From: an uncultured bacterium
Lineage (GTDB): Bacteria; Planctomycetota; UBA1135; UBA2386
NCBI GenBank assembly: GCA_938003515.1
Contig: CALKYL010000240.1
Location: 1 to 6,818 of the forward strand
Reading direction: 5' to 3'
Length of the DNA: 6,818 nt
The notes beneath the pieces are model-generated. The model saw nothing but the letters and a program-made list of their open reading frames with translations, was not told the origin of the DNA and did not search any database. This document shows positions 1-6,818 of the stretch, piece after piece; positions within the stretch are counted from its first letter, which is position 1, and each line of letters starts with the position of its first letter. The position numbers and the translations under genes were made by a program.

Positions 1-254
1 CGCATCCAGACGGCGTCGAACGCGGTCAGCTCGACGCGGCGTGGCGCGCCCGACTCGCGCCACCAGCGGTCGCCGTCACCGGCCTCGGTCACGACGGCGC
101 GGGCGAACGGCGCGCCGTCGCGCTGCCCGAGGTCGCCGATCAGGCACGTCTCGACGACGTGGCCGCGCCGCCAGGCCGCGCGCAGGAACGCGATGGAGGA
201 GTCCGACTCGGTGTGGAGCCGCTCGAGCGGGTCGAGGACGAAGAGGTGACGCAT
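1..254 (-). CDS. gshB: Glutathione synthetase, N-terminal part (partial)
   Basis: This is the N-terminal 84 codons of an ATP-grasp glutathione synthetase, which joins gamma-glutamylcysteine and glycine using ATP in the cytoplasm. The gene is cut by the left edge, so the ATP-grasp domain is not visible. The protein opens MRHLFVLDPLERLHTESDSS, which matches the start of the prokaryotic glutathione synthetase N-terminal domain: a short strand, an MDP-like LDP, then a D-S-S/T motif (residues 18-20). The following FLRAAWRRGHVV and the later FDAVWM also fit that domain, where an equivalent stretch runs into the MRKDPP motif. The ATG follows the gshA stop by 30 nt with no clear Shine-Dalgarno, so translation probably depends on the upstream gene. 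It is the last visible gene of the glutathione operon. Family assignment rests on recognition of the N-terminal pattern and on its position after gshA. Confidence 0.86.
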   Translation of the reverse strand, partial: MRHLFVLDPLERLHTESDSSIAFLRAAWRRGHVVETCLIGDLGQRDGAPFARAVVTEAGDGDRWWRESGAPRRVELTAFDAVWM

Positions 255-284
255 GGGTCTGCGGGCGCTCGCGCGGCGGCGGCT

Positions 285-1469
285 TCAGCTCGCGCCGGGC
301 GGGAGCGGGGACGGGCAGTCCGGATCGTAGCGGCGGTCGATCTCGGTGAGTTCGATCATGGCCCGCTGCAGGACCTGGCGCGGGGTCATGCCGGCCTCGA
401 CCTGGGCGAGCCACTGCTGCGCGAGGCTGCCCTCGGCGAGGATCTGCCCGATCGGTCCGAGCCGGTCCTCGAAGCCGTGGGCGCGGGCCGTCACGAGGCA
501 GCCGCGCCAGCAGGCCTCGATCCACTCGCGCATCGGCAGCTCGTCGCCGGTGCGCCAGTCCGTGACGGTCGCGTCGAGGCTCGACTCCGCGGCCCGCCGC
601 TCGTTGCGTTCGCAGATCTCGAGCAGCTCCGCTTCGGTCCGGACCGCGAGCGGATCGAGGTCCGGCTGCTCGAGCACCTGCCAGATGCGCGCCTCGTACA
701 GACCGACGACGGCGCCGAGCACGTGCGGGCTCGAGATGCGGTCGCAGATGCGCAGCTCGAGCCGCTCGATCTCGTCGGGCGTGCCGACGCCGTTCGGCCG
801 GATCGACAGCCACAGGTGGCGCGGGTTGAACATGACGCCCCGCTCGATCTGCTCGCGGACCCAGCGGCGGAAGTGCGCGTGGTCGGTGAAGAACGGCACG
901 ACCGGCGGCGTCGGCGGGAACAGCCGCCAGCGGGTCGAGTGGGCGCCGGTCGGCCTGCCGCGCAGGAACGGCGAGTTCGCCGTGAGCGCGAGGTACATCG
1001 ACGCCTCGGCGCGCAGCACGCGGTAGGCGGCGATCAGGCGGTCGGGATCGGGGATGCCGACGTTGATGTGCGTGCTGGCCGTCACCACCGACGTGCCGTA
1101 GGTGTCGCGGATGAACCGGTAGTAGGGGTTGTTCGGGTTCGAGATGAAGAACTCGTCGCTCTCCTCGAGCGACAGCGTGCTGCCGGGGACCAGCGTGTAG
1201 TCGCCGAGCCGGATCAGGTACCGGCGCAGGAGGCAGCGCTTGGCCATCAGCTTGTCCAGGAGCTCGCGGTAGCTGCGGTAGGGCAGCGTCGTGTACTCGA
1301 CGTTGCGCGAGTCGGGTTCGGTGACGAAGCCGCGCAGGTCGGCGGCGATGCGGTGGGAGAGCGGCAGGACGTCGCCCTCGACCGTGCCGGTGTAGGCCTC
1401 CTCCTCGAGGCCCTTGAGCAGCAGGCGGGGCGCGGACGACTCCGTGCGAGGCGCGTTCGGGGCGGGCAT
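285..1469 (-). CDS. gshA: Glutamate-cysteine ligase, cyanobacterial-type (GCS2 superfamily)
   Basis: A 394-residue cytoplasmic enzyme predicted to form gamma-glutamylcysteine from glutamate and cysteine with ATP, the first step of glutathione synthesis. It matches the cyanobacterial-type ligase along its whole length, not the enterobacterial GshA. Landmarks are LLLKGLEEEAYTGT (16-29), the EPDSRNVEYTT block (51-61), YTLVPGSTLSL (91-101), SVVTASTHINVGI (127-139), SPFLRGRPTGAHSTRW (166-181), and RPNG followed by RLELRICD (224-243). Length is normal for the type. The ATG at 1469 is preferred because the family homology begins about 15 residues later and a GGAG sits 9 nt upstream; an open frame extends further up but overlaps the permease gene. 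It starts 5 nt after the permease stop and is followed by gshB, so synthesis of both pathway enzymes is likely coupled. No active-site block appears missing. I am confident of the family; substrate specificity is inferred from the neighbouring gshB and glutaredoxin genes. Confidence 0.93.
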   Translation of the reverse strand: MPAPNAPRTESSAPRLLLKGLEEEAYTGTVEGDVLPLSHRIAADLRGFVTEPDSRNVEYTTLPYRSYRELLDKLMAKRCLLRRYLIRLGDYTLVPGSTLSLEESDEFFISNPNNPYYRFIRDTYGTSVVTASTHINVGIPDPDRLIAAYRVLRAEASMYLALTANSPFLRGRPTGAHSTRWRLFPPTPPVVPFFTDHAHFRRWVREQIERGVMFNPRHLWLSIRPNGVGTPDEIERLELRICDRISSPHVLGAVVGLYEARIWQVLEQPDLDPLAVRTEAELLEICERNERRAAESSLDATVTDWRTGDELPMREWIEACWRGCLVTARAHGFEDRLGPIGQILAEGSLAQQWLAQVEAGMTPRQVLQRAMIELTEIDRRYDPDCPSPLPPGAS

Positions 1470-1474
1470 CGGGC

Positions 1475-2322
1475 TCAGCTCCGCATCCCGACGCCGCGGC
1501 GCAGCATCCACAGCGCGGCCACGTAGAAGCCCGTGATGAACAGCACCAGGACTCCGAAGGCGATCGCGATCGGCATGTCCGAGCTGCCCAGCAGGCCGTG
1601 GCGGAACGCGTTGACCATGTACAGGATCGGGTTCGCGTACGAGATCGTGCGCCACGGCTCGCCGAGCAGGCTCACCGAGTAGAAGACGCCGCCGAGCATC
1701 GTCAGCGGCGTGAGCACGAAGGTCGGCACGATCGAGATGTCGTCGAAGTTGCGGGCCACCATCGCGTTGATGAAGCCGCCGAAGCCGAACGCGACCGACG
1801 TCAAGACGGCGACGGCGATCGTCAGCAGCGGGTGCTCGACGGGCAGGTCGACGAACAGCAGCGACACGAGCGTGACGATCGTGCCGATCGCGAGGCCGCG
1901 GAAGACGCCGCCGACGGCGAAGCCGAGCAGGATCGTCTGTCCCGACATCGGCGAGACCAGCATCTCCTCGATGTGGTGCTGGAACTTCGCGCCGAACAGC
2001 GACGACACGACGTTCTGGTACGAGTTCGTCAGCACCGCCATCATGATCAGGCCCGGGGTCACGTACTGCAGGTACGTGAAGCCCTCCATCTGGCCGATGC
2101 GGTCGCCGAGCACCGGGCCGAAGATGACGAAGTAGAGGCTCGTCGTGATCACCGGCGGCAGCAGCGTCTGCGGCCAGATGCGCAGCACCCGGTAGATCTC
2201 GCGGCGCAGCGTCGTGACGAAGCCGACCCAGGACTCGCGCAGCCGCGACCGGGGGCCCTCCGCCACCGGCCGCAGCGCGCGGACGGGGCTCCGCTGCTCC
2301 GGCCTGGTCGACGCGCCGGCGC

Positions 2323-2326
<4 letters not shown>
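1475..2326 (-). CDS. yadH: ABC-2 type transporter permease, YadH-like
   Basis: A 283-residue inner-membrane permease of the ABC-2 family, closely resembling E. coli YadH. About six hydrophobic segments are visible, near residues 53-73, 87-108, 131-157, 165-188, 198-220 and 252-274. Shared blocks with YadH as I recall it include RIWPQTLLPPVITTSLYF (49-66), YVTPGLIMMAVLTN (88-101), FGAKFQ then IEEMLVSP (111-126), NFDDISIVPTFVLTPLT (193-209) and GGVFYS (212-217). It ends in RRGVGMRS, like the YadH C-terminus. The N-terminus is about 25-30 residues longer than YadH and is a polar, Arg/Pro-rich cytoplasmic tail. The ATG overlaps the stop of the ATPase gene by four bases (ATGA), the usual arrangement for subunits made in equal amounts. 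It pairs with that ATPase to form an export-type transporter; the substrate is unknown. The glutathione genes immediately downstream make a thiol-related cargo a hypothesis only. Confidence 0.93.
1479..1482 (-). promoter_or_regulatory. Ribosome binding site of gshA
   Basis: GGAG on the minus strand lies 9 nt before the gshA ATG and directly upstream of the permease stop codon (TGA at 1477-1475). It supports the 1469 start over the longer open frame and suggests that ribosomes finishing the permease can restart on gshA. Confidence 0.4.
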
Positions 2327-3297
<971 letters not shown>

Positions 3298-3306
3298 GTT
3301 CGGCGC

Positions 3307-3552
3307 CTATCCGCCGTAGTGGCGGTCGACGTATTCGATGATGTCCTCGCTCTCGTACATGCGCACGCCGCGCTCGGGGTCGTGGAGGAACGGCACCTGC
3401 GGGCGACCGCCGAGGGCCACGAGCTCGCGCTTGGTCTCGGAGTCGGCACGCAGCGAGATCTGCTTCTTCTCGAAGGGGATCTGCTCCTTCTCGAGATGGT
3501 CGAGCACCCGCACGCAGAACGGGCAGCCGGGGTCGAAGTAGAGCTGGATCAT
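3307..3552 (-). CDS. Small dithiol glutaredoxin / GST N-terminal-like thioredoxin-fold protein
   Basis: An 81-residue single-domain thioredoxin-fold protein, the usual size of a short bacterial glutaredoxin. It begins MIQLYFDPGCPFC, with the redox pair C10 and C13 in a CPFC motif. The cis-proline is P54 in PQVPFL, equivalent to the TVP motif that helps bind glutathione. The acidic YESEDIIEYV stretch (66-75) corresponds to the glutathione-binding turn and last helix seen in glutaredoxins and in GST N-terminal domains. The predicted role is glutathione-dependent reduction of disulfides or mixed disulfides in the cytoplasm. The ATG at 3552 is the only start that fits the fold; no strong ribosome site precedes it. 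It is the first gene of the five-gene leftward operon, 9 nt before the ABC ATPase. Its link to gshA and gshB supports a glutathione-dependent role. The two cysteines argue for a dithiol enzyme rather than a monothiol iron-sulfur type. No GST C-terminal helical domain is present. Confidence 0.88.
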   Translation of the reverse strand: MIQLYFDPGCPFCVRVLDHLEKEQIPFEKKQISLRADSETKRELVALGGRPQVPFLHDPERGVRMYESEDIIEYVDRHYGG

Positions 3553-3717
3553 GGTCTTGTCGCGGGGCTGGCGGGGGCGCGCGGAGGCGCAGGCCACGCG
3601 GGCCGCGTCGAGCTTAGGCCGCGGGTCGGCGAATTCAGCCCGTCGAAATCGGCGCCGTCGCAAGGCCGGCGCACGGGCCCCGGCGGCCCGAGCCACCCGA
3701 TCGCGTGGAACGCGCGC

Positions 3718-3785
3718 CGGCGACGCGGGGCCGTCCCGTCGCCGCTGCGCGATCGCGCTTGCAATCGCCGGCCGCAGGCGCGCAG
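3718..3785. other. Cluster of inverted repeats in the divergent promoter region
   Basis: The 264 nt between the glutaredoxin start (3552) and the rightward membrane-protein start (3817) contain no credible gene and should hold both divergent promoters. Within it are CGGCGACG (3718-3725) paired with CGTCGCCG (3737-3744), a perfect 12-bp palindrome GCGCGATCGCGC (3747-3758), and CTGCGCG (3745-3751) paired with CGCGCAG (3779-3785). These could be operator half-sites or RNA hairpins. Such repeats arise readily by chance in DNA this GC-rich, so a regulatory role is only a suggestion. I do not see a good -35/-10 pair on either strand. Confidence 0.25.
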
Positions 3786-3816
3786 ATGTCGGCCGTTCCC
3801 GTCGACGCGAGGCCCG

Positions 3817-4110
3817 ATGACCCTGATCGAGTTCGGATTGCTGTTGCTGGTCGCCGCTGTCTGCGGCGCGATCGGCCAGGCGCTGGCCGGCTACTCGCGA
3901 GGCGGCTGCCTCGCCGCGATCGCACTCGGGTTCATCGGGGCGCTGCTCGGCACCTGGCTCGCCGGGCAGCTCGGCCTGCCCGAGGTGTTCGTCGTCACGA
4001 TCGACGGGCACGGCTTCCCGATCGTCTGGTCGATCCTCGGCTCGGCGCTGTTCGTCGCGCTGCTGGCGCTGTTGGCGCGTCCGCGCCAGAGCGCGGCACA
4101 GCGCAAGTGA
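3817..4110 (+). CDS. Small three-helix membrane protein, GlsB/YeaQ/YmgE-like
   Basis: A 97-residue inner-membrane protein with three hydrophobic segments (about 4-24, 32-52 and 67-87) and a basic C-terminal tail. The first helix runs to GYSRGG, followed by a glycine-rich second helix with GFIGALLGTWLA (38-49). This spacing resembles the GlsB/YeaQ/YmgE, or transglycosylase-associated, family of small stress-linked membrane proteins. The loop QLGLPEVFVVTIDGHGFPIV (51-70) followed by a helix WSILGSALFV is longer than in the E. coli members, so it may belong to a related uncharacterised family. No catalytic residues are visible, and the family's biochemical function is not established. The ATG is preceded by GAGG ending 4 nt upstream, a short but usable spacing. 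It is transcribed away from the glutathione operon and is followed by 151 nt of non-coding sequence, so it is probably a single-gene unit. Confidence 0.72.
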   Translation: MTLIEFGLLLLVAAVCGAIGQALAGYSRGGCLAAIALGFIGALLGTWLAGQLGLPEVFVVTIDGHGFPIVWSILGSALFVALLALLARPRQSAAQRK

Positions 4111-4249
4111 GGTCTCGGTCATGGTGTCGTCCGGCGAGACGCGGGCGAACCGGCAGGCGGGGCCACGCCGGAAGGTCGTCGTGCCCTGACGAGCCTCGGC
4201 CGAGGAGCGCGGTTGCGGTCTGTGGAAGCGGGGCCCTGCGACGCGCCTG

Positions 4250-4255
4250 TATCCT
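4250..4255 (+). promoter_or_regulatory. Weak -10-like hexamer before the serine hydrolase
   Basis: TATCCT sits 6 nt before the ATG at 4262, in a stretch with no Shine-Dalgarno. If it works as a -10 element, transcription would begin at or near the start codon and give a leaderless message. No matching -35 is seen at the normal distance. The rest of the 4111-4261 gap holds only a perfect 12-bp palindrome, CCTCGGCCGAGG (4194-4205), of unknown meaning. Confidence 0.2.
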
Positions 4256-4261
4256 GCCGCG

Positions 4262-5722
4262 ATGCGCTCCCCGATCGGTTTCATGTCGCTGGTCGCCTCG
4301 TTCCTCGGCATCGCGGGCTGCGCGGCGACGGCCCCGACATCGGGTGTGCGCTGGGATCCGCAGGTCGAAGCCGAGGTCCGCGAGATCGCGCGGCGATACG
4401 TCGACGAGCACGGCATCGTCGGACTGTCCGTCGGCGTCGCCGTCGACGGGGTGCAGGTCTTCGCGGAAGGATTCGGCCACGCCGACGCCGCGCGCACGCG
4501 CCCGGTCCGGGCCGGCACGGTCTACGACATCGCGTCGGTCGGCAAGCAGTTCACCGCCGTCGCGATCCTGCTGCTCAGGGAGCGCGGCCTTCTGCGGCTC
4601 GACCAGCGCGTGAGGGAGTTCGTGCCGGAGCTGCCGCCGCACTTCCCCGACGCGACGATCGAAGGCCTGCTGCGGCACACGTCGGGCTTCGTGTCCGGCG
4701 AGCTCCCCGAGCTCGATCCGCCGGCGCACTACAAGCAGCCGCGCTACGGCCTCGAGCTGCTCGGCGACGTCGAGCTGCAGGACGGTCGGACCCGCTTCGC
4801 CGAGGGCGAGACGTGGATCTACAGCAACGCCGGCTACCTCGTGCTCGGCCTCGTCGTCGAGGCGGCGTCGGGGCAGCGGTACGACCACTTCGTGCGCGAG
4901 CACGTGATCCGCGCGCTCGAACCGCACGCGATGCGTGTCTGCGAGTATCCGCCGGAGCACGAAGGCTCCGAGCGGCTGCACCGCACGCCCGAAGGCGTCG
5001 GACCGGTCCCGCACATCGAGATCAGCGCCTACGCGGGGCAGGGTTCGGTCTGCAGCAGCGTGGTCGATCTCTTGCGCTGGGCCCGTGCGCTCGACACCGC
5101 GCGCGTTCTCTCCGACGACTCGATGGCGCTCTTGCGCTCGCCGTCGCCCGTCCGCGGCCGGCACGGCACCTCGGAGGTCCCCTACGGCATGGGGCAGCGA
5201 CTCGGAGACGTCGAAGGCCACGCCAAGGTCGGCCACACGGGCACGTTCGACGGTGGCTCCGCCGCGCTCTACGCCTATCCCCGAGACGGCCTGACGATCG
5301 CCGTCGTCGCGAACACGCGGGGCAGCGGAACGCCGCACGCGTTCCGGGTCGAGGTCGAGATCGCGAGGCTGCTGCTCGGGCTCGGGCCTCCGGACGTCGA
5401 CGCCGCGCGCCGGCCGATCGACGCCTCGGAGCGCCGGGCCATCGAAGGCGACTACACGGACGGGCGCGTGTTCACCGCGATCCTCGAGGACGACGTGCTC
5501 GTCGTCGTGCGCGACGGCGAGGAAGAGGAGCGGCTCGTGCACGTGGGTGGCATGCGATTCCGCCGGGCGGACGCCCCCGACGTCTCGGAGTACTTCCTGC
5601 TGGACGGGGACCGCGCCGGCTGGTGGGTCTACACCAACAGCGGTGGCTACCTCGAAGTGCTGCGGCGGGACGAGCTGCGCCTCGAGCTGCCGGCCGCGAC
5701 CGGTTCCGCGGTGCATCGGTAG
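4262..5722 (+). CDS. Lipoprotein serine hydrolase, class C beta-lactamase/PBP-like
   Basis: A 486-residue exported serine hydrolase of the beta-lactamase (class C) and low-molecular-weight penicillin-binding-protein fold. The N-terminus is a lipoprotein signal peptide with the lipobox IAGC, so C20 should be lipidated and the enzyme anchored to a membrane on the periplasmic side. The catalytic motifs are in order and spacing: SVGK (S92 nucleophile, K95), YSN (187-189) and HTG (325-327) replacing the KTG of true beta-lactamases. The LLRHTSGF motif (136-143) and YGMG (308-311) are also typical. From about residue 385 a C-terminal beta-rich segment (IEGDYTDGRVF onward to 475) resembles the small lipocalin-like domain often attached to these enzymes. 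The substrate could be a D-amino-acid peptide, an ester or an amide; antibiotic resistance should not be assumed, given HTG and the family's diversity. The start is the only ATG giving an intact signal peptide. It appears to be its own transcription unit. Confidence 0.92.
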   Translation: MRSPIGFMSLVASFLGIAGCAATAPTSGVRWDPQVEAEVREIARRYVDEHGIVGLSVGVAVDGVQVFAEGFGHADAARTRPVRAGTVYDIASVGKQFTAVAILLLRERGLLRLDQRVREFVPELPPHFPDATIEGLLRHTSGFVSGELPELDPPAHYKQPRYGLELLGDVELQDGRTRFAEGETWIYSNAGYLVLGLVVEAASGQRYDHFVREHVIRALEPHAMRVCEYPPEHEGSERLHRTPEGVGPVPHIEISAYAGQGSVCSSVVDLLRWARALDTARVLSDDSMALLRSPSPVRGRHGTSEVPYGMGQRLGDVEGHAKVGHTGTFDGGSAALYAYPRDGLTIAVVANTRGSGTPHAFRVEVEIARLLLGLGPPDVDAARRPIDASERRAIEGDYTDGRVFTAILEDDVLVVVRDGEEEERLVHVGGMRFRRADAPDVSEYFLLDGDRAGWWVYTNSGGYLEVLRRDELRLELPAATGSAVHR

Positions 5723-5751
5723 CCGGGACGCCGCGCGCGTGGCCGGGGCCG

Positions 5752-5768
5752 GCGTTCGTCCCGAACGC
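5752..5768 (+). terminator. Possible hairpin after the serine hydrolase gene
   Basis: GCGTTCG and CGAACGC form a perfect 7-bp stem with a 3-nt loop, starting 30 nt after the serine hydrolase stop. It is not followed by a T-run, so it is not a standard intrinsic terminator. It may help stop or stabilise the message, or be chance in GC-rich DNA. Confidence 0.25.
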
Positions 5769-5817
5769 GCAGCGCCTTCGCGACCGCGGGGCGCCCGGGT
5801 CGCCGCGCCTCGTCGCG

Positions 5818-5840
5818 GCCGAACCGCCGCTGCGTTCGGC
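5818..5840 (+). other. Second hairpin-forming inverted repeat in the same gap
   Basis: GCCGAAC (5818-5824) and GTTCGGC (5834-5840) are perfect complements around a 9-nt loop, about 50 nt before the next start codon. It could belong to the upstream gene's 3' end or to the leader of the CNNM/CBS gene. A TAGTCT hexamer (5862-5867) follows and is a weak -10-like candidate without a clear -35. The remainder of the 5723-5887 gap shows nothing I can identify. Confidence 0.2.
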
Positions 5841-5887
5841 GGCCGACCCTTCCGACGCGGGTAGTCTGGCGGCGCACCCCAGCCGCC

Positions 5888-6818
5888 ATGACACTGATCC
5901 TGCTGATCGCCACGCTGACGCTCGCCGCGTCGTTCTTCTGCTCGCTGTTCGAGGCCGCGCTGTACGCGATCACGCCCTCGCAGGTCGAACTGCTCAAGCA
6001 GCGCCAGGTCAAGGGCGCGCGGCGTCTGGACGCCCTGCGGGCCGACGTCGAGGAGCCGATCGCGGCGATCCTGACCGTCAACACCGTCGCGCACACGATC
6101 GGCGCGGCGGCGTGCGGCGCGATGGTCGGCTCGCGATACGGCGACGAGGCGGTCGCCTGGTTCGCGGTCGTGTTCACGATCGCGGTGCTGGCCTTCACCG
6201 AGATCGTGCCGAAGAGCCTCGGCGTGCGGCTCGCGGCGACCATCGCGCCGCGGCTCGCGTGGCCGCTGCAGCTGATGACCTGGCTCGTGTGGCCGGTCGC
6301 GCGGCCGACCCGGGCGGCGATGCGCTGGCTCACCGGCGCGAGGCGCCAGACCGGGCCGAGCGAGGAGGAAGTGCTCGTGTTCGCGCGGCTCGCGCGCCGC
6401 CACGGCAGGGTGCGCGGCGAAGAGCACACCTGGGTGCGCAACGCGCTGACGCTGGACCGCGTGCAGGCCCGTGAGCTGATGATCCCGCGCCGCGTGGTGG
6501 AGATCCTGCCGGAGTCGATGCCTGTCTCCGAGGCCATCGCGCGCACCGACCGCTGGGTGCACAGCCGGGTGCCGATCTCCGCGGCCGACGACGCGGCGCG
6601 GATCGTCGGGGTTGTCTACCGGCGCGAGGTCTTCGACGCCGCGGTCGCGGGCGCGGGGGAGCGAACGCTCGGTTCGCTCGGGCGGCACCTGGAATCGGTG
6701 CCCGGCACGATGCCGGCGCATCGCCTCCTGCGGCTGTTCCTGCATCGTCGCCGGCACATGGTCGCCGTGGTCGACGACCACGGCGCCCTCGGCACGACCC
6801 AGCAGCCGGTGTTGATTC
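5888..6818 (+). CDS. CNNM/DUF21 and CBS-domain membrane protein (partial)
   Basis: The first 310 codons of an integral membrane protein of the CNNM (DUF21) family with cytoplasmic CBS domains; members include CorC/TlyC-like proteins proposed to handle magnesium or cobalt efflux. Hydrophobic segments lie near residues 1-24, 57-82, 89-107 and 117-139. The first carries FEAALYAITP, the family's usual SGSETAL-like region in variant form. EEPIAAILTVNTVAHTIGAA (55-74) and TEIVPKSLGV (104-113) are characteristic. The linker with EEVLVFARLARRHG (160-173) leads to a CBS pair: ARELMIPRRVVEILPESM (194-211) starts the first, and HMVAVVDDHGAL (290-301) belongs to the second. The gene continues beyond the window. 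The ATG was chosen because the first helix begins there; no clear ribosome site precedes it. After residue 300 the sequence does not continue as expected for a second CBS domain. Ion specificity cannot be told from the sequence. Confidence 0.88.
   Translation, partial: MTLILLIATLTLAASFFCSLFEAALYAITPSQVELLKQRQVKGARRLDALRADVEEPIAAILTVNTVAHTIGAAACGAMVGSRYGDEAVAWFAVVFTIAVLAFTEIVPKSLGVRLAATIAPRLAWPLQLMTWLVWPVARPTRAAMRWLTGARRQTGPSEEEVLVFARLARRHGRVRGEEHTWVRNALTLDRVQARELMIPRRVVEILPESMPVSEAIARTDRWVHSRVPISAADDAARIVGVVYRREVFDAAVAGAGERTLGSLGRHLESVPGTMPAHRLLRLFLHRRRHMVAVVDDHGALGTTQQPVLI

Noticed and set aside
159..1526. A 455-codon plus-strand open frame opposite gshA
   Set aside because: Its translation is compositionally biased and has no recognisable motif, while the minus strand encodes a full-length conserved ligase.
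3759..3787. TTGCAA (3759-3764) as a -35 element for the rightward small membrane protein
   Set aside because: At the usual 17-nt spacing the -10 position reads GCAGAT, which is a poor match, so a promoter call is not supported.
4131..4199. A possible 22-codon plus-strand mini-gene (ATG near 4121-4131 to TGA near 4189) in the gap after the small membrane protein
   Set aside because: It has no ribosome site, no hydrophobic or conserved pattern, and is within chance expectation.
4194..4205. Palindrome CCTCGGCCGAGG as a terminator
   Set aside because: As a hairpin it leaves only a 4-bp stem with a 4-nt loop and has no T-run; it is better read as a simple palindrome or chance.
3307..4518. A long 403-codon version of the glutaredoxin gene extended upstream
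   Set aside because: The upstream part is Arg/Ala-rich with no domain and runs antisense through two rightward genes; the glutaredoxin fold begins exactly at the ATG at 3552.
4213..6474. A 753-codon plus-strand frame overlapping the serine hydrolase in another register
   Set aside because: It is Arg/Ala-rich shadow translation; the serine hydrolase frame carries the signal peptide and catalytic motifs.
3995..6781. A 928-codon open frame on the minus strand opposite the serine hydrolase and CNNM/CBS genes
   Set aside because: It is low-complexity Arg/Ala/Asp/Val-rich translation with no domain, and it lies antisense to well-supported genes. Long stop-free antisense frames are expected at this GC content.

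Overview
The window is very GC-rich DNA (roughly 70% by eye) from a bacterium that is probably Gram-negative. It is ordinary, densely packed chromosomal coding sequence. I see no insertion sequence, CRISPR array, tRNA, rRNA or phage gene. The taxon cannot be fixed from these genes. A glutathione pathway with a cyanobacterial-type glutamate-cysteine ligase, YadG/YadH-like ABC genes, and a DUF21/CBS protein are compatible with a high-GC proteobacterium or a deltaproteobacterial-type lineage (Myxococcota or similar), but this is inference.

Left half, minus strand (3552 down to 1): five genes read in one direction with almost no spacing. They are a small dithiol glutaredoxin (CPFC), an ABC ATPase and its ABC-2 permease that closely resemble E. 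coli YadG and YadH, a glutamate-cysteine ligase of the cyanobacterial GCS2 type (gshA), and the first 84 codons of glutathione synthetase (gshB), which runs off the left edge. Spacings are 9 nt, a 4-nt ATGA overlap, 5 nt and 30 nt, so this is very probably one operon. Two genes make glutathione (GshA joins Glu and Cys, GshB adds Gly) and the glutaredoxin uses it. The place of the exporter-type transporter in this group is the most interesting point of the window.

Middle (3553-3816): a 264-nt non-coding divergent region with several inverted repeats. It should carry the promoters of the glutathione operon and of the rightward gene.

Right half, plus strand: a 97-residue three-helix membrane protein resembling the GlsB/YeaQ/YmgE (transglycosylase-associated) family (3817-4110), a lipoprotein serine hydrolase of the class C beta-lactamase/penicillin-binding-protein fold (4262-5722), and the N-terminal 310 residues of a CNNM/DUF21 plus CBS-domain membrane protein (5888 to the right edge). 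These are separated by gaps of about 150-165 nt and look like independent transcription units. The gaps hold only weak promoter-like or hairpin candidates. The last ten or so residues of the CNNM/CBS protein do not look like its family, which may be a contig-edge artefact.

I find no convincing previously undescribed system. The strongest lead is the physical coupling of a YadGH-type ABC transporter to glutathione synthesis and a glutaredoxin.
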